64,000 bases of DNA from JAVBNC01 sp031551765. GTDB taxonomy: Bacteria; Desulfobacterota; Desulfovibrionia; Desulfovibrionales; Desulfovibrionaceae. Positions 31,732 through 40,345 of the stretch are shown in pieces. The first letter of the stretch is position 1, and the number at the start of each line of letters is the position of its first letter. The notes beneath the pieces were generated by a model that saw only the letters and a program-made list of their open reading frames with translations, made no database searches and was not told the origin of the DNA. The stretch lies in NCBI GenBank assembly GCA_031551765.1, contig JAVBNC010000011.1, positions 1 to 64,000 of the forward strand, in the 5' to 3' direction. Both the position numbers and the translations under genes were made by a program.

Positions 31732-33099
31732 ATGGCAAAACAGCGCGAAGTGTACGTTTGTTCCGAATGCGGCGCCCGTTCCATGCAGTGGAAGGGGCAG
31801 TGCTCCACCTGTTCCGCGTGGAACACCCTGCAGGCCACGGTGGTGGCGGCGGTCAAGGATAGGCCCGCCACGGCGGCGCGCGGCGCGTCCAGCCTGCTCC
31901 GTCCGCTTGCGGAAGCACCGGACGCGGCCCACGCCGCCTTCAGCACCGGGGTGGACGCCCTGGACCGGGTTCTGGGCGGCGGGCTTACCCCCGGCGCTTC
32001 CGTGCTGGTGGGCGGGGAGCCGGGCATAGGCAAATCCACGCTGCTACTGCAAATGGCCGGGGCCGTGGCCGCTTCCGGCAGGCGGGCCGTGTATCTTTCC
32101 GGCGAGGAATCCCTGTCCCAGATCAAAGCCCGCGCGGAACGCCTGGGCGTTCTTTCGGAAGAGCTGCACGCCTTGGCCACCAGCCAGGTGGAAGACGTGT
32201 TCCCCGTGCTGGAAGGCCCGGAAGCCCCGGCGCTTTTGATTGTCGATTCCGTGCAGACTCTCTCGTCCCTCAAGGCGGAAGGGCTGCCCGGCAACGTCAG
32301 CCAGGTGCGGGCCGTGGCCATGGACGTGGCGGAACAGTGCCGCAAAAGCGATACGGCCGTACTGTTCGTGGGCCACGTGACCAAAGACGGGGCCATTGCC
32401 GGTCCCAAGCTGCTGGAACACATGGTGGACACGGTCATTTCCCTGGAAGGGGACCGGGGCCGCATGTTCCGGCTCTTGCGCGTGCTCAAGAACCGTTTCG
32501 GCCCCAACCAGGAAATCCTGGTCTTTCAGATGGCGGGCAAGGGCATGGAACTGGTGCGCGACCCGTCCACCTATTTCCTGGGCGCGCGCGATCCCTCCCT
32601 GCCGGGCACGGCCGTGGTCATGGGCATAGAAGGGCAGCGGCCCTTTGCCGTGGAAGTGCAGGCCCTGGCGGCCAAAAGTTTTCTGTCCATACCCCGGCGC
32701 ACCGGCCTGGGTTTTGACGTGAACCGCCTGCACCTGCTGCTGGCGGTGCTGGAAAAACGTCTGCGCCTCAATTTCGCGCAGGTGGATATTTACGCCAAAA
32801 TCGGGGGCGGTCTGCGCCTGCAGGATCCGGGCATGGACCTGGGCCTGGTGGCGGCCATACTCTCGTCGTTTTACGATATCCCGCTCCCGGAACGGGCTCT
32901 GTTTTGGGGGGAAGTGGACTTGAACGGCCAGATCCGTCCGGTGCAGTCCCAGGCCGTGCGTCTGGACCAGGCCAGGCGCCTGGGGTACGGTCCGTTGTTC
33001 TATCCTTCCCAGGAAGAGGAAAAGGGCGGCGTGCGCACGCTGGCGGCCTTGCAAAAGGCTCTGTTCAGCAAGGAACGCGCCTTTTCCGCTTCGGCTTGA
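31732..33099 (+). CDS. radA: DNA repair protein RadA
   Basis: A 455-residue RecA-like ATPase that helps process recombination intermediates. Order: N-terminal C4 zinc finger (CSEC...CSTC, residues 10-29), RecA core with Walker A GGEPGIGKST (about 88-97), Walker B LLIVDSVQT, the RadA-specific KNRFG motif in VLKNRFGPNQEI, and a C-terminal Lon-like domain (GRPFAVEVQAL-type start to DLNGQIRPV and QEEEKGG). Length is typical. The ribosome site is weak, with an adjacent repeat. The clpS-clpA-aat operon begins about 65 bases downstream. Confidence 0.95.
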   Translation: MAKQREVYVCSECGARSMQWKGQCSTCSAWNTLQATVVAAVKDRPATAARGASSLLRPLAEAPDAAHAAFSTGVDALDRVLGGGLTPGASVLVGGEPGIGKSTLLLQMAGAVAASGRRAVYLSGEESLSQIKARAERLGVLSEELHALATSQVEDVFPVLEGPEAPALLIVDSVQTLSSLKAEGLPGNVSQVRAVAMDVAEQCRKSDTAVLFVGHVTKDGAIAGPKLLEHMVDTVISLEGDRGRMFRLLRVLKNRFGPNQEILVFQMAGKGMELVRDPSTYFLGARDPSLPGTAVVMGIEGQRPFAVEVQALAAKSFLSIPRRTGLGFDVNRLHLLLAVLEKRLRLNFAQVDIYAKIGGGLRLQDPGMDLGLVAAILSSFYDIPLPERALFWGEVDLNGQIRPVQSQAVRLDQARRLGYGPLFYPSQEEEKGGVRTLAALQKALFSKERAFSASA

Positions 33100-33166
33100 C
33101 GCCCACCCGCTTTCGTGTTCCCATTTCCCCGCATAATTTGCTATGATCAGTTTTGAGGTGTTCGCT

Positions 33167-33490
33167 ATGAGTTCCGATACCCCGGGTTCAGGCACGGGCA
33201 AGCCTGCGGGCGAATTGCTGGTGGAGCACGCGCTGCGGGAACCCAGGCACTTTACCGTGCTGCTGCATAATGACGATTATACCACCATGGAGTTCGTGGT
33301 GGAAATTCTGGTTACCGTTTTCCGAAAAAGCCTCAGTGAAGCCCAGGTCATCATGCTGGCCGTGCACGAAAAAGGGCAGGGGGCTTGCGGGGTGTACCCG
33401 GCGGAAGTGGCGGAAACCAAGGTGGCTGTGGTGCACAGCAAGGCGAGGGCCGCGGGCTATCCCTTGCGCTGCACCCTGGAAGAGGTGTGA
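33167..33490 (+). CDS. clpS: ClpS adaptor for the ClpAP protease
   Basis: A 107-residue adaptor that recognises N-degron residues (Leu, Phe, Trp, Tyr) and hands substrates to ClpA. A flexible N-terminal ~25 residues, needed for delivery, is followed by the conserved LLHNDDYTTMEFVVEIL (the N-D-D pocket residues), the VHEKGQGACGVYPAEVAETK loop (H and G that contact the ClpA N-domain) and the YPLRCTLE C-terminus. The start at 33167 follows GAGGTG; the annotated longer frame adds eight unlikely residues. It is the first gene of clpS-clpA-aat. Confidence 0.93.
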   Translation: MSSDTPGSGTGKPAGELLVEHALREPRHFTVLLHNDDYTTMEFVVEILVTVFRKSLSEAQVIMLAVHEKGQGACGVYPAEVAETKVAVVHSKARAAGYPLRCTLEEV

Positions 33491-33511
33491 CCTTCACGCC
33501 GGAGAGTTGCC

Positions 33512-36028
33512 ATGTTCGACAAGCATTTGGAAGCCGCGCTGACGGCCGCCGTGGCGGACGTACAGGAACGGCGGCATGAATACCTGACCCTGGAACATCT
33601 GCTGCTGGCCATTACGGAGCAGCGTTACGGCGAAGATCTGCTGGAAACCTGCGGCGTGGACGTGCTGGCCCTGCAGCGCAGGCTCAAGGAATTTTTCGCC
33701 ACCTACATGAGCAGCCTGCCGGAAAACGGCACAGCGGACGTGGTGCAAACCCTGGCCGTGCAGCGGGTCATCCAGCGCAGCGTGCGCCAGATGCACGCGG
33801 CGGGCAAGGAAAGCGTGGGCATAGGCGACGTGCTGGTGGCCATGCTGGACGAGGAGGATTCCTACGCCTCCTTCTTCATGCTCTCCCTGGGCCTCAGCCG
33901 CATCACGCTGCTGGAAGTCATCTCCCATGCCAACCCCTACGGCGACGGCTCGCGTAAAGAGGACGGCCCCGGCTCCCAGGACGGGGAGGCAGAAGAGGGC
34001 GGCGACGCGGAAAAAAAACTGTCCCGCTACACGGCGGATCTGACGGAAAAGGCGCGCCAGGGGCTGATAGACCCGCTCATCGGCCGCAACGCGGAACTGA
34101 CCCGCACCGTGCAGGTGCTTTCCCGCCGCCGCAAGAACAACCCCTTGTTCGTGGGCGACCCCGGCGTGGGCAAAACCGCCCTGGCGGAAGGGCTTGCCCT
34201 GCGTATCGTCAAGGGCGAGGTGCCGCCCGCGTTCAGCAAGGCCAAGGTCTTCGCCCTGGACCTGGGCGCGCTGCTGGCCGGGAGCAAATACCGGGGCGAC
34301 TTCGAAGCCCGCCTGAAAGCCGTGGTTTCCGCGCTGCAAAGCATCCCGGATTCCATCATGGTCATTGACGAAATCCATACCATCGTGGGCGCGGGCGCCA
34401 CCAGCGGCGGGTCCATGGACGCTTCCAACATCCTCAAGCCCGTGCTGGCCTCGGGTAAGCTGCGCTGCATCGGCTCCACCACGCACGAGGAATTCCGGAA
34501 CCACTTTGAAAAAGACCGCGCCCTGTCGCGCCGTTTCCAGAAAATAGACATCACCGAGCCCACGGAAGAAGAGTGCGTGGAAATCCTCAAGGGCCTGAAA
34601 GGCCACTACGAGGAACACCACGGCGTGCGCTACACCGGCCCCGCGTTGCGGGCGGCCGTCACTCTGTCCGTGCGCCATTTGCGGGACAAGCTGCTGCCGG
34701 ACAAGGCCATTGACGTGCTGGACGAAGCGGGCGCCGCGAAACAGCTGGCCCAGAACCGTCTGGCGGGCACGCCTCGGGCGGATATTCCGCTGAGCGTGGG
34801 GGTCACGGAAATTGAAAAAGTCGTGGCGGCCATGGCCCGCATTCCTTCCGCCAAGGTCAGCAGTTCGGACCGCGACAGGCTGCGCACCCTGGATACCGAC
34901 CTACGGGCTGTGGTCTTTGGCCAGGAAAAGGCCGTGGACCTGGTTTCCAAGGCCGTGCTCCGGGCCAGGGCCGGGTTCGCGCGGCAGGGCAGGCCGCAGG
35001 GTTCGTTCCTGTTCTATGGCCCCACGGGCGTGGGCAAGACGGAACTGGCCCGCCAGCTGGCCGCGTCCCTTCAGGTGACGTTTTTGCGCTACGATATGAG
35101 CGAATACATGGAAAAGCACGCCGTTTCCCGACTCATCGGCGCGCCTCCGGGCTACGTGGGGTTCGACCAGGGCGGGCTGCTCACGGAAGCGGTGCGCAAA
35201 ACCCCGCACTGCGTGCTGCTGCTGGACGAAATTGAAAAGGCCCACCCGGATATTTTCAATATCCTGCTGCAGGTCATGGATTACGCCACCCTGACGGACA
35301 ATTCCGGCCGCAAGACCGATTTCCGCAACGCGGTGCTGATCATGACCTCCAACGCCGGGGCCTTTGAAATCAGCGCCCGGAGCATCGGGTTCGCTTCCGC
35401 GGGACCCGGCGGCATGGCGGAGAAAGGACGGAAAGCCGTGGAAAAGCTGTTTTCCCCGGAATTCCGCAACCGCCTGGACGCCATGGTGCCGTTCGCGGGG
35501 CTTTCGAAAGAAGTCATGGTCCGCATAGTGGACAAGTTCGTGGCCGAGCTGGCCGCCAGCCTCAAGGAAAAGCGGGTGCGTCTGGTGGTCACGGAAAAAG
35601 CCGGTCAATGGCTGGCCGCCAAGGGCTATGACCCGGCTTTCGGCGCGCGGCCGCTGGCCCGCGTGCTGCGGGAAAGCGTAGAAGATACGCTGGCCGGGGA
35701 AGTGCTGTTCGGCCGCCTGGCCGGGGGCGGGGAAGTTGTTGTGGACGCGGGGAGCATTTCGGATGAGGAACTGACCTTCCGCTACACCTCGTCTTTACCG
35801 CCCATGTCCACAAAGAGCCCGGCCCCTGAAGGCCCGGTGCGGAAAAAAGCAGCGCCTCCCGCGAAAAAGCCCGCTCCCGCCAAGGCGGACGCCGCGCCGG
35901 GAAAAGCCGCCCCAAAAGCCAAGACCGCGCCCAAACCCAAGGCGGCAAAAGCCAAGGTTGCATCCAAACGCGGCGGAGTAAAAGGCAAAACGACCGCCGA
36001 GGCCGGAGCGCGCAAGTCCGGGGCCTGA
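33512..36028 (+). CDS. clpA: ATP-dependent Clp protease ATPase subunit ClpA with H1-like tail
   Basis: An 838-residue double AAA+ unfoldase. The N-domain (1-140) accepts ClpS; module 1 has Walker A GDPGVGKTAL, pore loop AGSKYRGDFE and MVIDEIHTIVGAG; module 2 has GPTGVGKTELAR, pore loop IGAPPGYVG and LLLDEIEKAHPD. The tripeptide IGF in ARSIGFASA is placed like the loop that docks on ClpP. After residue ~760, where ordinary ClpA ends, about 75 further residues consist almost only of A, K, P, G and S (for example KKAAPPAKKPAPAKADAAPG), like histone H1 tails. The tail's function is unknown, and DNA or acidic-surface binding is a guess. clpP is not in the window. Confidence 0.94.
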   Translation: MFDKHLEAALTAAVADVQERRHEYLTLEHLLLAITEQRYGEDLLETCGVDVLALQRRLKEFFATYMSSLPENGTADVVQTLAVQRVIQRSVRQMHAAGKESVGIGDVLVAMLDEEDSYASFFMLSLGLSRITLLEVISHANPYGDGSRKEDGPGSQDGEAEEGGDAEKKLSRYTADLTEKARQGLIDPLIGRNAELTRTVQVLSRRRKNNPLFVGDPGVGKTALAEGLALRIVKGEVPPAFSKAKVFALDLGALLAGSKYRGDFEARLKAVVSALQSIPDSIMVIDEIHTIVGAGATSGGSMDASNILKPVLASGKLRCIGSTTHEEFRNHFEKDRALSRRFQKIDITEPTEEECVEILKGLKGHYEEHHGVRYTGPALRAAVTLSVRHLRDKLLPDKAIDVLDEAGAAKQLAQNRLAGTPRADIPLSVGVTEIEKVVAAMARIPSAKVSSSDRDRLRTLDTDLRAVVFGQEKAVDLVSKAVLRARAGFARQGRPQGSFLFYGPTGVGKTELARQLAASLQVTFLRYDMSEYMEKHAVSRLIGAPPGYVGFDQGGLLTEAVRKTPHCVLLLDEIEKAHPDIFNILLQVMDYATLTDNSGRKTDFRNAVLIMTSNAGAFEISARSIGFASAGPGGMAEKGRKAVEKLFSPEFRNRLDAMVPFAGLSKEVMVRIVDKFVAELAASLKEKRVRLVVTEKAGQWLAAKGYDPAFGARPLARVLRESVEDTLAGEVLFGRLAGGGEVVVDAGSISDEELTFRYTSSLPPMSTKSPAPEGPVRKKAAPPAKKPAPAKADAAPGKAAPKAKTAPKPKAAKAKVASKRGGVKGKTTAEAGARKSGA

Positions 36029-36031
36029 CGC

Positions 36032-36733
36032 ATGCCGGTTTTGCTGGAGCCAGGAACCACGGCCTTTCCTCCGCTGCGCTACGCGTCGCAGGAAGGGCTG
36101 CTCGCCATTGGCGGTGACCTTTCCAGGGCGCGCCTGCTGGCGGCCTACCGGCGCGGCATTTTCCCTTGGTACGACGACCTGACGCCTATACTCTGGTGGT
36201 CGCCGCCGGAACGCTGCATTCTGCCGCCGGAAGAGCTGCACATTCCCCGGTCCCTGGCCCGCGCCCTGCGTGCCGGGCGTTTCAGCATTACCCTGGATAC
36301 GGCCTTTGACGCCGTCATCACGGCCTGCGCTTCCGCCAGGCGGCGGGGGCAGAAGGGCACCTGGATCGTGCCGGAATTGCTGGGCGCCTACTGCGATCTG
36401 CACGCGGCCGGGTACGCGCATTCCGTGGAGGCCTGGCAGGACGGGGAGCTGGCGGGCGGCCTGTACGGCGTGGCCATTGGCGGGGCTTTTTTCGGGGAAT
36501 CCATGTTTTTCGCCCGGCCGGACGCGTCAAAAATCGCGCTGGTCTGGCTGGCGCGCTTTTTACAATCGAAGGGCTTTCCGCTCATCGACTGCCAGCAGGT
36601 CACGAGCAACCTGCTGCGTTTCGGCGCAAGGGCCGTGGCGCGCAACGAGTTCTTGGAACGCCTGCGCGGGGCCTTGGCCCTTCCTTTTGCCCCTGGCCGC
36701 TGGGAAATGCCGGAGGGATTCTTTCCTTTATAG
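36032..36733 (+). CDS. aat: leucyl/phenylalanyl-tRNA--protein transferase
   Basis: A 233-residue enzyme that adds Leu or Phe from tRNA to proteins starting with Arg or Lys, creating the N-degron read by ClpS. Motifs: FPPLRYASQEGLLAIGGDLS, AYRRGIFPWY, WWSPPERC, GTWIVPELLGAY, HSVEAW and GGLYGVAIGGAFFGESMF, ending with the LIDCQQV stretch (active-site region). The length is standard. It lies three bases after the clpA stop, so expression with its adaptor and protease is coupled; this arrangement supports the pathway assignment. Confidence 0.95.
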   Translation: MPVLLEPGTTAFPPLRYASQEGLLAIGGDLSRARLLAAYRRGIFPWYDDLTPILWWSPPERCILPPEELHIPRSLARALRAGRFSITLDTAFDAVITACASARRRGQKGTWIVPELLGAYCDLHAAGYAHSVEAWQDGELAGGLYGVAIGGAFFGESMFFARPDASKIALVWLARFLQSKGFPLIDCQQVTSNLLRFGARAVARNEFLERLRGALALPFAPGRWEMPEGFFPL

Positions 36734-36761
36734 TATACGGCCCGTAATGCCGCGCTTGTTC

Positions 36762-36790
36762 TTGACGGCGGAACGGGAAACCAGTAAATA
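36762..36790 (+). promoter_or_regulatory. rpmH: sigma-70 promoter of the rpmH cluster
   Basis: TTGACG (36762-36767), 17-base spacer, TAAATA (36785-36790), 36 bases before the rpmH start. Good hexamers and ideal spacing in an AT-richer gap. Confidence 0.7.
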
Positions 36791-36826
36791 AACCCGTTCA
36801 TATCTTCCCCAAGGAGCCGAAGCATC

Positions 36827-36961
36827 ATGAAGAGAACATATCAGCCGAGTAAAGTTAAGCGTCAGAGAACCCACGGGTTCCGCGCTCGCATGGCTACGCC
36901 CGCGGGGCGCGCCATTCTGCGGCGCAGAAGGGCCAAGGGGCGGAAGAAATTAAGCGTCTGA
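36827..36961 (+). CDS. rpmH: 50S ribosomal protein L34
   Basis: A 44-residue, very basic protein beginning MKRTYQPSKVKRQRTHGF and ending in a lysine/arginine cluster (RRRRAKGRKKLSV), the standard L34 sequence. It binds 23S rRNA domain I. AAGGAG lies 10 bases upstream. It heads the cluster rpmH-rnpA-yidD-yidC-jag-mnmE and probably overlaps the true rnpA start. Confidence 0.97.
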   Translation: MKRTYQPSKVKRQRTHGFRARMATPAGRAILRRRRAKGRKKLSV

Positions 36962-36981
36962 CCTTTCCGCGCCAGCATCGT

Positions 36982-37338
36982 TTGACCCGGCGGCCTGATT
37001 TCATGCGCTGTTATGATACGGGCCGCCGTTATTACTCCAGAAATTTCGTCCTGTTTTTTCTGCCGCGAGGTGAAAGCCCCCTGGAATGGCGGCTGGGCCT
37101 GGCGGTAACGCGCAAAACAGGAAGCGCCGTTATCCGGAACCGCGTCAAACGTGTGCTGCGTGAATTTTTCCGCCTTCATCAGGAGCTGTTGCCGTCCATG
37201 GCGGACCTGGCTGTTGTGCCCAAACGCCACATGGACCCCAGGCGCCTGACCCTGTCCAGCCTGGAGGCGGAGCTTTTGCCGCTCTTGGGCGCGCTGGCCG
37301 CGCCCTCTGCGGGCCTGGACAAAGGATGCGCGACATGA
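36982..37338 (+). CDS. rnpA: ribonuclease P protein component
   Basis: A basic protein that assists the RNase P RNA in trimming tRNA 5' ends. The hallmark RNRVKRVLREFFR is present. The coordinates give the first common start codon (TTG 36982), 118 residues, but the same frame is open upstream and reads LTFPRQHR just before it, which matches the conserved RnpA N-terminus (FP-x-x-x-R). The true start is therefore probably a rare codon, CTG 36958 or ATT 36949, inside the end of rpmH; AAGGGG at 36935-36940 would suit ATT 36949. TTG 36982 has no ribosome site. The last bases overlap yidD. Confidence 0.92.
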   Translation: MTRRPDFMRCYDTGRRYYSRNFVLFFLPRGESPLEWRLGLAVTRKTGSAVIRNRVKRVLREFFRLHQELLPSMADLAVVPKRHMDPRRLTLSSLEAELLPLLGALAAPSAGLDKGCAT

Positions 37339-37610
37339 CCGTTTTGTTGCGGACGTTGCCGGGGCGCGTGTGCAAGGCCCTCTTGCTGCTGCCCATCCGC
37401 GTCTATAAATACTGTATTTCTCCGCTGCTGCCCCCGGCCTGCCGCTACGTGCCCACCTGCTCGGTGTACGCCATGGAAGCGATAGAGCGGCACGGCGTTT
37501 TGCGGGGCGGGTATCTGGCCGCGCGCCGCCTGCTCAGGTGTCATCCCTGGGGAGCCGGCGGCTACGATCCCGTGCCCCCTCTTGTTGATTCCCCTTACCG
37601 GAGCCATTAA
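37326..37610 (+). CDS. yidD: membrane protein insertion efficiency factor YidD
   Basis: A 94-residue amphipathic protein with the family core YKYCISPLLPPACRYVPTCSVYAMEAI and a later RRLLRCHPWGAGGYDPVP. Three conserved cysteines are present. It assists YidC-dependent insertion at the inner membrane. It overlaps rnpA by 13 bases and precedes yidC by six, the usual order. ATG 37335 is an alternative start. Confidence 0.95.
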   Translation: MRDMTVLLRTLPGRVCKALLLLPIRVYKYCISPLLPPACRYVPTCSVYAMEAIERHGVLRGGYLAARRLLRCHPWGAGGYDPVPPLVDSPYRSH

Positions 37611-37616
37611 TTTCTC

Positions 37617-39212
37617 ATGGATACCAAGCGTACTATCCTGGCGGTTGTCCTTAGTTTTGCCATTCTCATGGGGTGGCAATTCCTGTCCGAATACATGGGC
37701 TGGGTCAAGCCCCAGCAGCCCCAGCCACGGCAGGAAGAATCCCAGCAGGCCGCCAAACCGGCCACCCCCAGTGAATTCCCCGTGGACAAGCCCTTGCCCG
37801 CCTTTGCCCCTTCTCCGGGTAAGGACGTAGTGGTGGAAACCCCTTTGTACAAGGCCGTGTTTTATTCCGGCGGGGGCATTCTCAAAGAGTTCACGCTCAA
37901 GCAGTACCGCGAGTCCATGAAGAAAGACTCCCCCAACGTGGGCATGATTTCCCCGGCCGCCGAGGCCATGGCGCCCATGGGCCTGCTGGTGGACGGCGCT
38001 CCTTCCTGGAGCTCGGGCGCGTGGCAGTTGGACGGCTCCAACCTGTCCCTGACCGGAACCCAGGACGGCACCCTGCGCTTTATCGGCGACGTGGGCGGGC
38101 TGCGCGTCACCCGCGAATTGAAATTTTCCGCCAGCTCCTATGCGATCCAGGAAAAAGTCGGCCTGGCTTCCGCCACGGCCAGGAGCATACGCCTGGCCTT
38201 CACGCTGAGCACCGGCCATCTGGAAGAGGGCGACAGCCAGTATAACAAGACGCGCGTGGCCTACTACCGCGATGGCAGCTTTAAGGAAGAGGAAAGTGAC
38301 AGCACGCTGCAAAAGGGCATTGCCCCGGACGGCACCATGGGTTGGGCCAGCGTGATGAGCAACTATTTCCTGGCCCTGGTCAGCCCGCAGGATTCCGGCG
38401 TGGCCCTGCGCGCCAAGCTCCAGGACAAGGTCTACCGGGTGGCGCTGGAAAAAAGCGGCCTCCAGGTGAATCCGGGCCAAGATACCAGCTACGGCTGCAC
38501 CTATTACCTGGGCCCCAAAGAAGAAAGCCTGCTTGCCGGCTTGCCCAACAATATTGAAAGCGCCGTGCACTACGGCTTTTTCAGCGTCATCGCCCGGCCG
38601 CTCATGGCCATGCTCAACTTCTTCTATTCTTACGTGGGCAACTACGGCGTGGCCATCATCCTGCTCACCGTGATCATCAAGATCGTGCTCTGGCCCCTTT
38701 CGTACAAGAGTTACAAGTCCATGGAGCAGATGAAGAAGCTCCAGCCCATGATGGCCAAGCTCAAGGAAAAGTACGGGGACGACAAAGAGCGGCTGAACAA
38801 GGAAATGATGCAACTGTACAAGACCTACAAGGTCAACCCGGCCGGGGGCTGCCTGCCCATTGTGGTGCAGATCCCCATTTTCTTCGGGCTGTACCAGGGG
38901 CTTATGAGCGCCATAGCCCTGCGCCAGGCCCCGTTCGTCGTGCATTTCCCCTTCACGGACTGGGTGTGGCTGGCGGACCTTTCCGCCAAGGACCCCTTCT
39001 ACATTACGCCCCTGATCATGGGCGGCACCATGTTCCTGCAACAATGGATGACCCCCGCGGCCGGCGACCCCACCCAGCAGAAAATCATGCTGCTCATGCC
39101 GGTGGTGTTCACGTTCCTGTTTCTGAACTTCCCCTCGGGACTGGTCGTTTACTGGCTGACCAACAACGTTATTTCCATTGCCCAGCAATGGTGGCAGCTC
39201 CGCCGGGCGTAA
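37617..39212 (+). CDS. yidC: membrane protein insertase YidC
   Basis: A 531-residue inner-membrane insertase. An N-terminal membrane helix (about 5-22) is followed by the large periplasmic beta domain (to about 315) typical of Gram-negative YidC, then five further helices with FFYSYVGNYGVAIILLTVIIK-type TM2, the cytoplasmic coiled coil (MKKLQPMMAKLKEKYGDDKERLNKE as a region) and GGCLPIVVQIPIFFGLY. The hydrophilic-groove arginine lies in the TM2 region before the coiled coil (none seen exactly in the usual position; a lysine is present). Length is normal. Confidence 0.95.
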   Translation: MDTKRTILAVVLSFAILMGWQFLSEYMGWVKPQQPQPRQEESQQAAKPATPSEFPVDKPLPAFAPSPGKDVVVETPLYKAVFYSGGGILKEFTLKQYRESMKKDSPNVGMISPAAEAMAPMGLLVDGAPSWSSGAWQLDGSNLSLTGTQDGTLRFIGDVGGLRVTRELKFSASSYAIQEKVGLASATARSIRLAFTLSTGHLEEGDSQYNKTRVAYYRDGSFKEEESDSTLQKGIAPDGTMGWASVMSNYFLALVSPQDSGVALRAKLQDKVYRVALEKSGLQVNPGQDTSYGCTYYLGPKEESLLAGLPNNIESAVHYGFFSVIARPLMAMLNFFYSYVGNYGVAIILLTVIIKIVLWPLSYKSYKSMEQMKKLQPMMAKLKEKYGDDKERLNKEMMQLYKTYKVNPAGGCLPIVVQIPIFFGLYQGLMSAIALRQAPFVVHFPFTDWVWLADLSAKDPFYITPLIMGGTMFLQQWMTPAAGDPTQQKIMLLMPVVFTFLFLNFPSGLVVYWLTNNVISIAQQWWQLRRA

Positions 39213-39236
39213 CCGGCCGCTTCCTGCGAGGCCTTT

Positions 39237-40316
39237 ATGAGCGAGTATAAGGAGTTCCAGGGCAAAACCCTTGACGAAGCCATCCGGGCGGCGTGCACGC
39301 ATTTTGATACGCCGCGTGAGAAGCTGGAAATAGAGATCGTCAGCGACGCCAAGGCCGGCATTTTCGGCCTGGTGGGCGTGCGTAAGGCCAGTATCAAGGC
39401 CCGGCGCGTGCATTTCGAAACGCTGTTGGAAACTCTTGAGGAGACCGCTCCGACCCCGGCCGTCAAAGACCCGGATCCCCAGGCAGCTGAACCCGCCCCG
39501 CAACTGGAAAAGGTCCTGGCCGCCAAGCAGGCGGAACGGGCCCCCGGCAGAGGGAAAAAGCCGCAGCCCAAGGAAGCGAAAGCCGAGCAGCCGGCCGCTC
39601 AGGACGGCAAGGCCGGCCAGGACAGGGGCAGACGGGACGCTAAGGCTAAGGAAAAGCCCGAGGCGGGCGCTTCCAAAGGCAAGAGCGCGGGCGGCGGGCG
39701 CGGTGAAAAGCGCCAGGCTTCCTCCTCCAGCCCCGCGTCCAAGCCCGTTCTCAAAGCCGCTCCCCAGCCCAGGCCGCTGGCGGCGGAAGTGGAAGACGGC
39801 GGGGACGAGCTGCCCCGCATTCCCATGGAACAGCTGGACCAGGCCCTGCTGGAGGCCACGGCCCGCGAAGTGGTGACCCGGCTGGTGGATTCCATGCTGG
39901 ACAACTCCCGTTGCGAGGTGGTCTGCGCTTCCGACCGGGTGCGCGTTTCCGTTTCCACGGACGACAACTCCGGTCTGCTCATAGGCAAGGACGGCCAGAC
40001 CCTGGCTTCTTTGCAGTACCTTGCCGCGCGCATGGTTTCCAACAAAATGGGCGCCCTGGTCCGCGTGCACGTGGACGCGGGCGACTACCGCGAACGCCAG
40101 GACGAGCGCCTGCGCGACCTGGCCCTGGACCTGGCGGCCAAAGTCAAGGCCAACAACCGGCCGCAGCTTACCCGGCCGCTCACTTCCTACCAGCGGCGGG
40201 TCATTCACGTCACGCTGCAGGACGATCCCCTGGTCCAGACCCACAGTAAGGGCGAAGGCGAGCTGAAGCGCGTGGTCATTACGCTGCGCCGCCGCCAGGA
40301 CAAGCAGGGCGAATAG
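39237..40316 (+). CDS. jag: Jag/KhpB family RNA-binding protein
   Basis: A 359-residue protein: Jag_N domain (1-55, FQGKTLDEAIRAAC and AGIFGLVGVRKA), a long charged, low-complexity linker (about 75-185, rich in K, A, P, E and S), a KH domain with GLLIGKDGQTLASLQYL (about 240-256) and a C-terminal R3H domain (RPLTSYQRRVIHVTL and HSKGEGELKRV). It binds RNA; its constant position after yidC suggests a link with membrane-protein expression or cell-shape control as in KhpA/KhpB systems. The linker is unusually long and basic compared with Firmicute Jag (about 205 residues). Confidence 0.9.
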   Translation: MSEYKEFQGKTLDEAIRAACTHFDTPREKLEIEIVSDAKAGIFGLVGVRKASIKARRVHFETLLETLEETAPTPAVKDPDPQAAEPAPQLEKVLAAKQAERAPGRGKKPQPKEAKAEQPAAQDGKAGQDRGRRDAKAKEKPEAGASKGKSAGGGRGEKRQASSSSPASKPVLKAAPQPRPLAAEVEDGGDELPRIPMEQLDQALLEATAREVVTRLVDSMLDNSRCEVVCASDRVRVSVSTDDNSGLLIGKDGQTLASLQYLAARMVSNKMGALVRVHVDAGDYRERQDERLRDLALDLAAKVKANNRPQLTRPLTSYQRRVIHVTLQDDPLVQTHSKGEGELKRVVITLRRRQDKQGE

Positions 40317-40345
40317 GGCGCAAGCCCTTGTAACGGGGCGCGCTC

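Noticed and set aside
37179..40244. 1021-codon open frame on the minus strand opposite rnpA, yidD, yidC and jag
   Set aside because: Rich in H, G, Q and R, no recognisable domain; a shadow of high third-position GC in well-identified genes on the other strand.
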